A stretch of DNA of 64,000 nt. It comes from Syntrophus gentianae (lineage in GTDB: Bacteria > Desulfobacterota > Syntrophia > Syntrophales > Syntrophaceae). The position numbers and the translations under genes are program-made. This document shows positions 52,332 through 62,500 of this stretch, in pieces. A model generated the notes under the pieces. It was not told the origin of the DNA. It saw nothing but the letters and a program-made list of their open reading frames with translations, and searched no databases. Numbering within the stretch: position 1 is the stretch's first letter; the number at the start of each line of letters is the position of its first letter. The DNA is taken from assembly GCF_900109885.1 (NCBI RefSeq), contig NZ_FOBS01000018.1, positions 1 to 64,000 on the forward strand, written 5' to 3'.

Positions 52332-53450
52332 ATGAGCAACATCTTCGAAGTTGATCCTCAAAAATGCAGACGCAGTGGCATATGTGCAACATCATGCCCG
52401 ATGAAGATCATCACCTTTCGGGAGGAGGACGGGCTACCTGTCTGGATCGAGGGAGCGGAACAGCTCTGTCTCCATTGCGAACGCTGCGTTTCAACCTGCC
52501 CCAGCCAGGCCATTACCCTGAAGGTTCAGAAACTCACCGATGAGGATCTGACAAGGAATAACCTGCTTCAGATTGATCCCCGGAAATGCAAGCAGGATTA
52601 TCTCTGCTTGGCCGCCTGCCCATTCAAACTCATCACGGTCAACAGGGAAACGAAGCTCCCCTTTCCGATCGATAAAGCCGAATTGCAGTGTATCCTCTGC
52701 GGACATTGCGTTTCCGTTTGCCCTTACGGCGCCCTTTCCATCAAGACCCTGAAACCGGGCGTTCCCAGGATTGATGCCACGGGCCTCCTGATCGCCGGTC
52801 CCCTTTCCCTGGAAACCATCAGACCGGAAGAGTGCTCTCCCTTCGACAGGAAGCACCTGCCCCCTGAGGAACAGGTGAAACACCTCCTGACAGGCCGGAG
52901 ATCGATCCGCGTCTACAGGAAAAAGCCGGTGGATCGGGAAAGCCTGGCCGATATTCTCGATACGGCCCGCTATGCCCCCACCGCAATGAATTCGCAGCCG
53001 GTCAACTGGCTGGTCATTGAAGACGCCCAAGAGGTGAAGCGCCTGACCGGCCTGGCCATCGACTGGATGCGCTCCGTCATAAAAACGGATCTGATCCTGG
53101 CGCAGCAGCTCCATATACAAAGACTGGTTGCCGCCTGGGAAAGCGGAGAAGACCGAATCTGTCGCGGTGCGCCGCACCTCATCGTGGCGCATGCGGACGG
53201 GGCGAATGCCCGTTCCTCGTCATCCTGTACGATTGCCCTGACTTATCTGGAGATTGCCGCCTTTTCGAAGGGGCTGGGTGCATGCTGGGCAGGCTATTTT
53301 TCTCGGGCCGCAAACCTGTATCCGCCCCTGAAGGAAGCGCTCAGGCTGCCGGAGGGACATCAGGTCTTCGGGGCGATGATGGTCGGTTATCCGCAGCTCC
53401 GATATCATCTCATCCCACCCAGAAAAAAAGGGACGGTAACCTGGCGGTAA
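52332..53450 (+). CDS. Ferredoxin-nitroreductase fusion protein
   Basis: 372 residues. N-terminal ferredoxin region with several [4Fe-4S]-type Cys clusters (CRRSGICATSCP, CLHCERCVSTCP, CKQDYLCLAACP, CILCGHCVSVCP), followed by an FMN nitroreductase domain (about 190-360; GRRSIRVYRKKPVDRESLAD, RYAPTAMNSQPVNWLV). It should pass electrons from a low-potential donor to FMN and reduce an unidentified substrate. Convergent with moaA. Confidence 0.88.
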   Translation: MSNIFEVDPQKCRRSGICATSCPMKIITFREEDGLPVWIEGAEQLCLHCERCVSTCPSQAITLKVQKLTDEDLTRNNLLQIDPRKCKQDYLCLAACPFKLITVNRETKLPFPIDKAELQCILCGHCVSVCPYGALSIKTLKPGVPRIDATGLLIAGPLSLETIRPEECSPFDRKHLPPEEQVKHLLTGRRSIRVYRKKPVDRESLADILDTARYAPTAMNSQPVNWLVIEDAQEVKRLTGLAIDWMRSVIKTDLILAQQLHIQRLVAAWESGEDRICRGAPHLIVAHADGANARSSSSCTIALTYLEIAAFSKGLGACWAGYFSRAANLYPPLKEALRLPEGHQVFGAMMVGYPQLRYHLIPPRKKGTVTWR

Positions 53451-53500
53451 TTGGCGGGGGGACGTCGTCACAACACTTACACGACAGAGCTGGTCCCGAT

Positions 53501-54481
53501 TTATCCCCCTATCTGGCTCATTTTGCGCAGGTTGTCCTTCCCCCAGCCCTCATTCATATGATGTTCGGACGGTTTGAGGGAAATAGCCTGAATAAAGAGC
53601 TTTTTTAGATCCTCGTCGCTGGACTTGCTTTCAAGGGCCGCTTTTAAATCGATTTCCCGTTTGTCGTACAGGCAGCCTCGCAGTTTTCCTTCGGCCGTCA
53701 GACGCAAGCGGTTGCATTCGGAGCAGAATTTGTGGCTCATCGGTGTGATGAATCCGATCGTCCCCTGACCACCGGACAGTTTAAAATATACGGCCGGACC
53801 GCTTCCTTTGCTCAATTTCGTCGGGGTCAGTTCGTATCTCTGTTCAATACGTTCCTTGATCTGCTCGGAAGAGATCATGCGATCCTGGCTCCAGAACAAC
53901 AGATCCCCGATCGGCATGAATTCGATAAACCGGATGTGCAGGGGGAAATCATAGGCAAGCTTTGCAAAAGCCAGAATCTCATCATCATTGAAACCCTTTA
54001 TGGCGACGGTATTGATTTTAACCGGGTCCAACCCTAACTCCAAGGCTTTAAAAATGGCTTTCTTCACTTCCGTCCGATGATCCCGCCGCGTAATAAATTC
54101 AAATTTTTCGGCGACCATCGTATCCAGACTGAAATTGACCCGGTCCAGGCCCGCAGCTTTCAGTTCTTCAGCCATAGAACAGAATAAAACACCGTTGGTG
54201 GTGATGGCGATATCGTCAATTTCCGGTATTTCGCGAATGCCGGCGATCAGCTGGGTAATGTGCCTGCGGATCAGCGGTTCACCACCGGTAAGCCGGATCT
54301 TGCGAATACCAATCCCTGCGCCGACTCTAACCAATCTCACAATATCTTCCAAACTTAAAATTTCGTCGTGTTCAAGCTTGGTGATTCCTTCTTCCGGCAT
54401 GCAATACCGGCAGCGAAGATTACACCGATCGGTCACGGATATGCGCAGGTAATTGATCTTTCTATTATAAGTATCTAACAT
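53501..54481 (-). CDS. moaA: GTP 3',8-cyclase MoaA
   Basis: 326 residues. N-terminal [4Fe-4S] motif CNLRCRYC (C20, C24, C27), C-terminal cluster CSECNRLRLTAEGKLRGC and the essential C-terminal Gly-Gly (SQIGG). First step of molybdenum-cofactor synthesis, needed by the molybdoenzymes next door. Start set at MLDTYNRKINYL with GGAAGAA upstream. Confidence 0.93.
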   Translation of the reverse strand: MLDTYNRKINYLRISVTDRCNLRCRYCMPEEGITKLEHDEILSLEDIVRLVRVGAGIGIRKIRLTGGEPLIRRHITQLIAGIREIPEIDDIAITTNGVLFCSMAEELKAAGLDRVNFSLDTMVAEKFEFITRRDHRTEVKKAIFKALELGLDPVKINTVAIKGFNDDEILAFAKLAYDFPLHIRFIEFMPIGDLLFWSQDRMISSEQIKERIEQRYELTPTKLSKGSGPAVYFKLSGGQGTIGFITPMSHKFCSECNRLRLTAEGKLRGCLYDKREIDLKAALESKSSDEDLKKLFIQAISLKPSEHHMNEGWGKDNLRKMSQIGG

Positions 54482-54676
54482 GCTATCACTTTCTTCCAAT
54501 AACAAAACTTTATATCTTTTTAGCCCAACAACGAATTGGTATCGATTGCCTCTTTCATTTATATAGGCAGAACAATCTCATATGTCAAGATATGGATAAG
54601 ATGCCGGCTCGCCTTTCAAAATACCATTCAGGACAAATCCTGCAATCGGAATACCGATGTTTTCACCCTCAACGTC

Positions 54677-54732
54677 AAAAAAATAAAGCCGGCGCCCTCC
54701 TTAACCTTACGGTCAGGTACGACGCCGGCTTT
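54677..54732 (-). terminator. Terminator after the molybdopterin oxidoreductase, with nested hairpin
   Basis: Outer stem AAAGCCGGCG/CGCCGGCTTT, followed on the minus strand by TATTTTTTT, the expected terminator for the oxidoreductase at 54789-56852. The loop holds a second hairpin (CCTGACC gtaa GGTTAAGG), so the element is larger than a plain terminator. The rest of 54482-54788 shows nothing else. Confidence 0.75.
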
Positions 54733-54788
54733 CTCATCTCAGCCACAGGGGCAAGAAATCGGATTCAGCAAAGGGAAATTTTTCGACC

Positions 54789-56852
54789 CTATCTGCTCGG
54801 ATCCAGTTTTACAAGGCGGCAGGCATTGCCCCGCATCGTAATGTAACCGGACACCTTGTCTCTCACCCGGGAGTCCAACAGGATATTCACGTTGGCTGCT
54901 GCCCAACCATGGGGAATGGACACGGCGCCAGGTCGAATATCTTCGGTTACGTTTGCTTTAATTTTGATCATGCCGCGCGGTGTTTCCACACCCATCAGTT
55001 CACCCTCGATAATGTCATACTTCTTCGCGGTGACCGGATGGATCATTGCGTGCGGTTCCGGCAGCAAAGCCATCAGTCCGGATACATCCTTCATCTGGGC
55101 TCCGATGAATTCCTGGTGTCGGGCACCGGTGAGCAATGTTTCCGGATATTTTTTGGCGATCTCCGGATTGGCTCGATAGCTCTGCTCCGGCTCGACGTGG
55201 GAGGGAAGACCAGGCGCACCCAGCCTTTCCATCTCTGCGGAATAGAGTTCCACTTTTCCGCTGGCCGTGGCAAAACCGACTCTCTTGAAGAGCTCATATT
55301 CGATCTCGCCGAAATAGAGACCTTCGGGATGATCAACCAACTGCTGATAGGTGACGCCGGAGGTGGAGAACATGTGCTCTGCCACTTCTTCGTCTGTTTT
55401 CCAGGGGAACAGATCACCGTAGCCCAATCTCCGTCCCAACTCGCTCCAGATGGACCAGATCGGCCGGCTCTCGTAAAGAGGCTCGATGACTTTTTTGCGC
55501 AAAATGATATAGGGAACGCAGTGCGAGATGGCGTAGGGGAAGCCGCCGATGCCGGTCTCTTCCAGGAAGGTGCAGGCCGGCAGGGCATAATCAGCCAATT
55601 CACTGGTTTCGGTCATATAGGGATCAATGCTTACAAAAAGCTCCAGCTGCTTCAACCCGTCCAGGAAACGCCCCGTATCGGGGAAGGTCAAAGCCGGGTT
55701 GCTGCCCGAGCTGAAGAAGGCCTTGATCGGATATGGCTTTCCGGTGATCATCGCCTCCGTCATCATGGATGCGGAACCGTAAGGAGGCGTGCGCTTGTTG
55801 AACTGGTGGAATACGGGGTACTCGTCGTAACCGAGGTTCTTTTCCTCAATGGGCACACGCAGGTCGGCCAGGCGGATCTGCGGGCAGGTGACCCATCCGC
55901 CGGGGCGGTCGATCTTGCCGGTGATGGCCATCAGGATGTTAAAACATCTCTCATTCTGGAGACCGTTTTGATACTGGTTCAGATGGCCCACACCCTCCAG
56001 AATGGAGGCTTCTTTGACATTGGCAAACATCCGCGCGATCCGCTTGATTTCCGGAGCCGGCACGCCGCTGACTTCCTCAGCCCATTCCGGTGTAAGTTTC
56101 TTGACGTGTTCAGTCAGCTTGTCGAATCCAGTGCACCAGTTATCAACAAATTCCTTGTCGTACAGACCTTCGTTAATGATGACATTCATCATGGCCAGGG
56201 CAATGGCGGCATCCGTACCCGGGCGGGGCTGCAGGTAGATCCCCTCTTTCGCCAAGGGAATCTTCCGCACATCGATAACGATCAGTTCCAATTCATTCTT
56301 TCTGACCCTTTCTCGGATATCATTGGCGATCACAAAGTAACTTGCATCGGGATTATGCCCCCAGAGAATGATCAGTTTGGCGTTCCGCGGCTGTTCCACG
56401 GGATAGCGGCCAAAAGTAATCTGACGGGCCAGGATCCGGGTGCGGAAGCAGATGCCTTCTGGATTGAAGAAATTGGGGGAACCGTAAGCCTTGGCAAAAC
56501 GCTGGTTGAAGGCCGCCATCTCAAAGTGTTCGACCCCTACGGATCCGGTCCAGGTAGCCAGGGTATGCGCGCCGTATTTTTCCTTCAGTTCCTTCAATTT
56601 GGCGGCGATTTCGTCCAAGGCCTGATCCCAGGAGACCCTTTCGAACTTCCCATTCACTTTCTTCATCGGGTACTTCAAGCGGTTGGGGGAATAGGTTCCT
56701 TCTACAAGGAACTTAGCCTTCGCGCACAGGGCCCCTTTGTTCAACCAGTGCTCCGGCGTCCCCTCCACCTTAACCAGCTTGCCATCTTCCACATAGCAGT
56801 CCAAGCCACAGCAGTTGATGCACAAGGCACAGTCAGTCTGTATTTTTTCCAT
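54789..56852 (-). CDS. Cytosolic molybdopterin oxidoreductase
   Basis: 687 residues; start at MEKIQTDCALC behind GGAGGGTTTAGCG. DMSO-reductase family: [4Fe-4S] motif CALCINCCGLDC with the fourth Cys in NKGALCAKAKF, a Mo-bis-PGD fold (LIILWGHNPDASYF, RPGTDAAIALAMMN), and a C-terminal dinucleotide-binding domain (EGELMGVETPRG). No Tat signal, so cytoplasmic. The residue at the usual Mo-ligand position is in the IGGF region or differs; the substrate is not clear (formate, acetylene-hydratase-like and other reactions are possible). No partner subunit gene adjoins it. Confidence 0.85.
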   Translation of the reverse strand: MEKIQTDCALCINCCGLDCYVEDGKLVKVEGTPEHWLNKGALCAKAKFLVEGTYSPNRLKYPMKKVNGKFERVSWDQALDEIAAKLKELKEKYGAHTLATWTGSVGVEHFEMAAFNQRFAKAYGSPNFFNPEGICFRTRILARQITFGRYPVEQPRNAKLIILWGHNPDASYFVIANDIRERVRKNELELIVIDVRKIPLAKEGIYLQPRPGTDAAIALAMMNVIINEGLYDKEFVDNWCTGFDKLTEHVKKLTPEWAEEVSGVPAPEIKRIARMFANVKEASILEGVGHLNQYQNGLQNERCFNILMAITGKIDRPGGWVTCPQIRLADLRVPIEEKNLGYDEYPVFHQFNKRTPPYGSASMMTEAMITGKPYPIKAFFSSGSNPALTFPDTGRFLDGLKQLELFVSIDPYMTETSELADYALPACTFLEETGIGGFPYAISHCVPYIILRKKVIEPLYESRPIWSIWSELGRRLGYGDLFPWKTDEEVAEHMFSTSGVTYQQLVDHPEGLYFGEIEYELFKRVGFATASGKVELYSAEMERLGAPGLPSHVEPEQSYRANPEIAKKYPETLLTGARHQEFIGAQMKDVSGLMALLPEPHAMIHPVTAKKYDIIEGELMGVETPRGMIKIKANVTEDIRPGAVSIPHGWAAANVNILLDSRVRDKVSGYITMRGNACRLVKLDPSR

Positions 56853-57295
56853 CGCTAAACCCTCCAAGCATTTTTATTTGAGACATATCATTTAAGACAT
56901 AAATATACCCTTTCACCCTTCCCGTCAAGCAAAAAATGAGCGACGTTCATTTTTTTCCCAAATAAAATCGGCAATTTATATTAACATTAACATAACTGCC
57001 GCATTCCGCAAGATTACGTTATTTTGATGGCTATGTAGATGAATAAGAAATTTTTACTTCGTTCGCTTTTGCAGATATAATCAGGGGTGGATTTTTGATG
57101 ACAGCAAAGGTAAAATTTTTTTCCTTTCTATTCGTCGAAAACATTATTGAATATTATTCATTTTCTAGCAGCAGGAATTGACCGTTCACTTGTCCCCCTT
57201 CATTTTTGAAAACCAAGGCGTCCCCATCCTCCCAGGAAAAGACTTGCCCGATTGCAGGGCATAAGACTGGGATAGGAAATCAAAATTTTTTCACC
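56853..57295. other. AT-rich intergenic region
   Basis: About 440 bp between divergent genes. AT-rich, no credible reading frame, no tRNA or repeat. It should carry the promoter of the oxidoreductase (minus). Confidence 0.5.
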
Positions 57296-57324
57296 TTGAC
57301 ATTATGAAAACCAGGACATAAGTT
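57296..57324 (+). promoter_or_regulatory. Sigma70-type promoter for the FmdE gene
   Basis: TTGACA (57296-57301), 17-bp spacer, TAAGTT (57319-57324). About 84 bp before the ATG at 57408. Confidence 0.5.
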
Positions 57325-57407
57325 TTTTTCACAATTTAGATCTGTCAAGAATCCTTCGAGATTGCGGTGACTCGACGGATTCCATGTTTAAGGAGGAAAA
57401 CCAAATC

Positions 57408-57977
57408 ATGACTTCGAAGATCATGTCTTACTCTTATGATGAATATATTGAATTAGTGAGGTCCTTTCACGGCTTTCCCGCTCCCGGCGTCCTTATCGGC
57501 GGATTCATGGTGGATCTGGCGGTAAAGAATCTCCCCGAAGGGGTTCTCTATGATGCCCTCTGCGAGACAAAAACCTGCCTCCCCGATGCCATCCAGCTTC
57601 TCACCCCCTGCACGATCGGCAACGGATGGCTCACAGTCCTCCCCCTGGGACGCTATGCCCTCAGCCTTTATGACAAATACACCCACGAAGGGGTGCGAGT
57701 GTATCTGGATGAGGCGAAAATGGGGCCCTGGCAGGAGGTTCGGAACTGGTTCATGAAATTAAAAACCAAGCAGGAACAGGATACCGAAAGGCTTTACAGA
57801 GAAATTCAGGAAGCCGGACAGGATATGTTAAGCCTTCGGCCTGTGAAGCTTAAACCCGAGTTTGTCCAGGAAAAGCACAAGGGAAAGGTTGCCCTCTGCC
57901 CGAAATGCGGCGAGTCCTATCCCGTCAGCGATGGAGAAGTCTGTCTCGGCTGCCAGGGTTCCGATCCTTACTTTTAA
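57408..57977 (+). CDS. FmdE-family protein
   Basis: 189 residues from the ATG 11 bp after TTTAAGGAGGAAAA. FmdE domain (HGFPAPGVLIGGFMVDLAVK, CETKTCLPDAIQLLTPCTIG) and a C-terminal zinc ribbon (CPKCGESYPVSDGEVCLGCQ). FmdE proteins accompany molybdenum/tungsten formylmethanofuran or formate dehydrogenases; here it lies between a molybdopterin oxidoreductase and fdhE. A role in molybdoenzyme function is likely but not defined. Confidence 0.88.
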   Translation: MTSKIMSYSYDEYIELVRSFHGFPAPGVLIGGFMVDLAVKNLPEGVLYDALCETKTCLPDAIQLLTPCTIGNGWLTVLPLGRYALSLYDKYTHEGVRVYLDEAKMGPWQEVRNWFMKLKTKQEQDTERLYREIQEAGQDMLSLRPVKLKPEFVQEKHKGKVALCPKCGESYPVSDGEVCLGCQGSDPYF

Positions 57978-57983
57978 ACAGAA

Positions 57984-58018
57984 TTCACGCCGTCCCATGC
58001 CCAATGGGGCGGCGTGAA
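57984..58018 (+). terminator. Hairpin after the FmdE gene
   Basis: 15-bp stem (TTCACGCCGTCCCAT with its complement, one wobble) and a 5-nt loop, 6 bp after the stop. No clear T tract follows, so it may work with Rho or as an mRNA stabiliser. Confidence 0.5.
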
Positions 58019-58126
58019 AGCGACACTTCTTATCCTTATTAACTTCTCAAAACCAAAATTCGTCACCCCCTCATTTCCTTCCAGAATTCTAGTGTCATGT
58101 CAACATTGAAATGTCGTAAATAATGT

Positions 58127-58180
58127 GATGTATTTCTTCATAATCGACCCGGGAGGCTTTGGATTATGAAGAAATACATC
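58127..58180. repeat. Perfect 19-bp inverted repeat
   Basis: GATGTATTTCTTCATAATC is repeated inverted and exact after a 16-nt loop. A palindrome CCTTTTTAAAAAGG follows nearby. It lies in the gap before fdhE, where no gene is credible. It could be a hairpin terminator-like element or the remains of a small transposable element. Confidence 0.6.
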
Positions 58181-58355
58181 GTAACGCCTTTTTAAAAAGG
58201 GGCCGCATTTCCAAAAAATCAAGAAGTAAATCTGCCCAACCCGACACAAATCATGAACCGACTCCAACAAATTATGTCAGCAAAGACACATATCCCTTGA
58301 CACCGGCCGTTTCCTTCCGATACAGAAGAAACAAAAAAGCAAAGGATGCAGAATT

Positions 58356-59237
58356 ATGAGCGAGCTCAGCGGCAATACCGGGAGACTGGAAGAGATTATC
58401 GACCGTGAGATGGATAGGCATCCCCACAGCCAGCCCCTTCTGGAGGCCTTCCGTCCTCTGTTCCTGGTGAGAAGTCGTCTTCTGGAAGAATTGCAGCTGG
58501 GGAAAGAGGAACCCTTCAAAATCGACGAGATCCGCTTCCAGGGAGGTGTTCCGGTCATCGAGCAGCACCCTTTGCTTCAGGAAAACGATCCCTGGGATGA
58601 TCTTGTCCGTGCGATCACTCCCGCTCTGCAGGAAGGCTTTCCCGATCTGAGGGGAGATCTGGAGAATTTTGAAAAAGCCCTTTCAGAAGGAAAATTTGTC
58701 CTCTCCGAATACTTTCTCCAGAACCGGGACGGACAGGAGAACCTTCTTTCCGCCTGGGCCGAAACCCTTTCAATTGCCGCGCCTCGCATCGGCTTCGTTC
58801 TGAATTCTGCGGCCAGAGTTGTCCTGGAAAAGCGGGCCAGAGACATTGCCGAACAAATTCAGGGGTTGAAATGGGAAAAGGGTTACTGCCCGATCTGTGG
58901 ATCCTTTCCCTCTCTGGCCGTCATTGGTGAGAAGATCGGCGAGCGTTGGCTTCACTGCTCCAATTGCGGACACCTGTGGCGTTTCAGCCGGGTGATCTGC
59001 CCCTATTGCGAACATGAGGAGCAGGAGGGAATGGACTTTTTCCTGATCGAAGACAAACCTCAGGAAGCGGCCTTCTCCTGCGATTCCTGTCAACGCTACC
59101 TCGTGACCCTGTACCGCGTGAGTGACCTGAATGATCGCAACCTCGATGTCTCAGCCCTTGGCCTCACCCATCTCGATGTGATTATGCAGGGAAAGAATCT
59201 CCTCCCCATGGCTGTCACCGACTGGAATGTTTTTTAG
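58356..59237 (+). CDS. fdhE: Formate dehydrogenase accessory protein FdhE
   Basis: 293 residues. C-terminal metal-binding region has four CxxC motifs (CPICGS, CSNCGH, CPYCEH, CDSCQR), characteristic of FdhE, which binds the formate dehydrogenase catalytic subunit during maturation. Lies 294 bp upstream of fdhA, supporting a role for that enzyme. Confidence 0.92.
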   Translation: MSELSGNTGRLEEIIDREMDRHPHSQPLLEAFRPLFLVRSRLLEELQLGKEEPFKIDEIRFQGGVPVIEQHPLLQENDPWDDLVRAITPALQEGFPDLRGDLENFEKALSEGKFVLSEYFLQNRDGQENLLSAWAETLSIAAPRIGFVLNSAARVVLEKRARDIAEQIQGLKWEKGYCPICGSFPSLAVIGEKIGERWLHCSNCGHLWRFSRVICPYCEHEEQEGMDFFLIEDKPQEAAFSCDSCQRYLVTLYRVSDLNDRNLDVSALGLTHLDVIMQGKNLLPMAVTDWNVF

Positions 59238-59471
59238 TTCAGAATCCATCGGCACAGGCTCCTTCTTCAACGGTCCGTTCGACAAGTAGATCCATCTGAC
59301 CGGGACTGAATTCCCCATGTCCAGCAGCACCAAAGTGTAACCACCGATAATAATTATGACATAGCTTTATTATCATTATGTACTACCCCGCCTAAGTTAT
59401 GCTAACTTTACCATAAGTATTTAATTTTCTTCGTGAAATATATCATTTTTCCTTGACGGTCAGGGGAAAAA

Positions 59472-59500
59472 GACATAGGTATACCACGCGTGACATAGGT
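59472..59500 (+). promoter_or_regulatory. Direct repeat GACATAGGT upstream of fdhA
   Basis: GACATAGGT occurs at 59472-59480 and 59492-59500, exactly 20 bp apart (two helical turns). It sits 30-60 bp before the fdhA ATG, next to a TTGACG hexamer at 59453. It is a possible operator for a dimeric regulator. The rest of 59238-59452 shows no gene. Confidence 0.45.
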
Positions 59501-59530
59501 CAATTTTGGCATATTCATAAGGAGGTAGAC

Positions 59531-62500
59531 ATGGACATCACAAGGAGAGGTTTCCTGCATCTGTCCGGCGCTGTAGGATCAGGCATTGCCTTATCCACCC
59601 TGGGCATCAACTTGAAACCTGCCAGAGCTTACGCAGATGAGCTCAACAAAATGAATCGGGTCAAAGCTGCAAAACAGGTAACGACGGTATGCGCATACTG
59701 TTCATGCGGCTGCGGCCTTGTCTGCAGCGTTGATAAAATGACCGGGAAAATCTTCAATATCGAAGGCGATGCCGACCATCCGATCAACGAGGGAACGCTT
59801 TGCGCCAAGGGCGCCGGTTTCTTCGATCTGACGGAAGCCAACAAGCACCGGCTAACCAAGGTTCTCTACCGCGCTCCATACGCAACGGAATGGGAGGAAA
59901 AAAGCTGGGACTTCGCCATTCCCCGCATTGCCCGCCTCATCAAAGACACGCGCGACAAGGAATTTATCGCGAAAAACGCCAAGGGCGAGCTGGTCAACCG
60001 CTGCGAATCGATCGGCCACTATGGCAGTTCCAACGTGGATAACGAGGAGTGCTGGCTCATGACCGTAAAGAGCAGAGCACTGGGCATGGTCTACATCGAT
60101 CACCAGGCCCGTGTCTGACACAGCCCATCTGTAGCGGCTCTGGGAGAGTCGTTCGGACGCGGTTCCATGACGAACCATTACACCGACATGAGAAACAGCG
60201 ATTGCATCCTCATCATGGGAAGCAACGCTGCGGAGCACCACCCCATGGCATTCAGGTGGATGCTGAAGGCCAAGGAAAGGGGGGCAACCCTTATCCATGT
60301 CGATCCCCGCTATACTAGGACATCCGCCCGCTGTGATTACCATGTGCCGCTTCGTTCCGGCACCGACATCGCCTTTCTGGGCGGGATGATCAATTACATC
60401 CTTTCCAACGACAAATGGTTCAAAGAATACGTTCTGTACTATACCAACGCTTCCTTCATCGTCGGCAAGGATTACACTTTCAATGACGGTCTCTTCTCCG
60501 GATACGATGCCGAAAAGAGGAAATACAACAAGGATACCTGGGTCCTGGAAAAAGATGACGCCGGAATCCCGAAACGGGACATGACCCTCACCGATCCCCG
60601 TTGCGTCTTCCAGATGATGAAAGCGCACTATTCCCGTTATTCAATGGACAAGGTCTCCAGCGTCACCGGTGTTTCCAAGGAAAACCTCTTGAAGGTTTAT
60701 CAGGCATACAGCGCGACCGGCGTCCCGGACAAGGCGGGTACGGAATGCTATGCCCTGGGATGGACACACCATACGGTCGGCAGCCAGAACATCCGGACCA
60801 TGTCCATCATCCAGTTGCTGCTGGGCAACATGGGCATCGCCGGCGGCGGGATCAACGCGATGCGCGGCGAGCCGAATGTCCAGGGTTCCACGGACCAGGC
60901 CGTTCTGTACAATATCCTGCCCGGCTATCTGAAGATGCCCTCCGCGTCCATCGATACGATTGACCACTATCTCGAGAAGTACACCCCCGTGTCGAAGGAC
61001 CCCCAATCGGCCAATTACTATCAGAACTATCCGAAATTTTTCATCAGTTTCCTGAAGGCCCTTTTTGACGACAAGGCCACGAAAGAAAACGGTTTCGGTT
61101 ACAACTGGCTTCCCAAGCTGGACGACGGGAAGCATTATTCCACGATGCACCTGTTCGACGCGATGTATGCGGGCAAGGTGAAGGGGTACTTCTGCGTTGG
61201 CGCGGACACGGCCGTCAGCACTCCAAATACGACGAAAGTGCGCAAGGCGATGGAAAACCTGGAATGGCTGGTGGGTGAAAACATTTTCAACAATGAAACC
61301 TACGAATTCTGGAGAGGCCCGGGCGTCGATCCCAAAAAGATCAAGACGGAATGCTTCCTCCTGCCCGCCGCCGCGACGATGGAAAAGGAAGGCTCGCAGA
61401 GCAATTCCGGCCGCATGATCCAGTGGAAGTATAAAGCCGCCGAAGCTCCCGGCGATGGTCTGCCCGTGGGTGAAATCGAAATAAAGATCATGAAGGCGGT
61501 CAAAGAGTTGTATGTCAAGGAAGGCGGTCCCAATGCCGAACCCATTGTCAATCTCTACTGGGATTATCTGGACGGCAAGGGACACTTCGACGCCCTGAAA
61601 GTTTGCAAACGTTTGAATGGTTTCTTTTTGCAGGATACGGTCATTGAAGACAAGGCCAAGGGCACGAAGACCGAATATAAAAAGGGCCAGCTCGTGCCGG
61701 GCTTCGGCAACCTTCAGGACGACGGGTCAACAGCTTCCGGCAACTGGGTCCATTGCGGCAGTTTCGGAGCGGACGGCGAGAACAAGATGGCCAAGCGTGG
61801 GAAGGAGGATCCAACCGGATTGGGGATCTACCCCAACTGGGCGTATGTCTGGCCCGTCAACCGCAGGATCATGTACAATCGGGCTTCTTGTGATCCAACT
61901 GGCAAGCCTTGGGATCCAAAGCGGAAGGTTCTTGAATGGGTTGGCGACAAGTGGGTGGGCGATGTGCCCGATGGCCCCTGGCCGCCGCTGGCGGACAAGG
62001 AAAATGGGAAACTGCCCTTCATTATGAAAACGGACGGCGTGGGCGCGATCTTCGGCCCCGGCATGGTCGATGGCCCCTTCCCGGAGCACTATGAACCGCT
62101 GGAAGGCCCGCTGGACAAGAATCCGCTGAACGGGCAGCTTTTCAATCCGGCCGCCGAGATCTTCAAGAGTGATCTTGACAAGGTCGAGCGCGCCAGCAAG
62201 AAGTTCCCCTATGTCTGTACGACTTACTCCTGTACGGAGCACTGGTGCACCGGAGCTTTGACCCGTTGGCAGGCCTGGCTTCTGGAAGCCATGCCGGCAG
62301 CCTATATGGAAATCGGCGATGCCCTGGCCAAGGAAAAAGGCATTACAAACGGGGAACGTATCCGAGTTTCGTCCGTTCGTGGATCCGTGACCTGCGTGGC
62401 GATGGTGACCAAGCGTTTCAAACCCTTCACCATTGAAGGAAAAACAGTTCATCAGGTCGGCATGCCCTTCAACTATGGCTGGCTCTTTCCTAAAGGTACG

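Noticed and set aside
52378..52400. GGCATATGTGC motif resembling the nifV palindrome
   Set aside because: Lies within the ferredoxin-nitroreductase coding sequence and lacks the second half site.
58159..58359. 66-residue plus-strand ORF before fdhE
   Set aside because: TTG start inside the 19-bp inverted repeat, low-complexity basic sequence and no family resemblance.
59453..60118. Formate dehydrogenase as two genes or a pseudogene
   Set aside because: The interrupting TGA is in the exact Sec position, in frame with the rest, and followed by a SECIS-like sequence.
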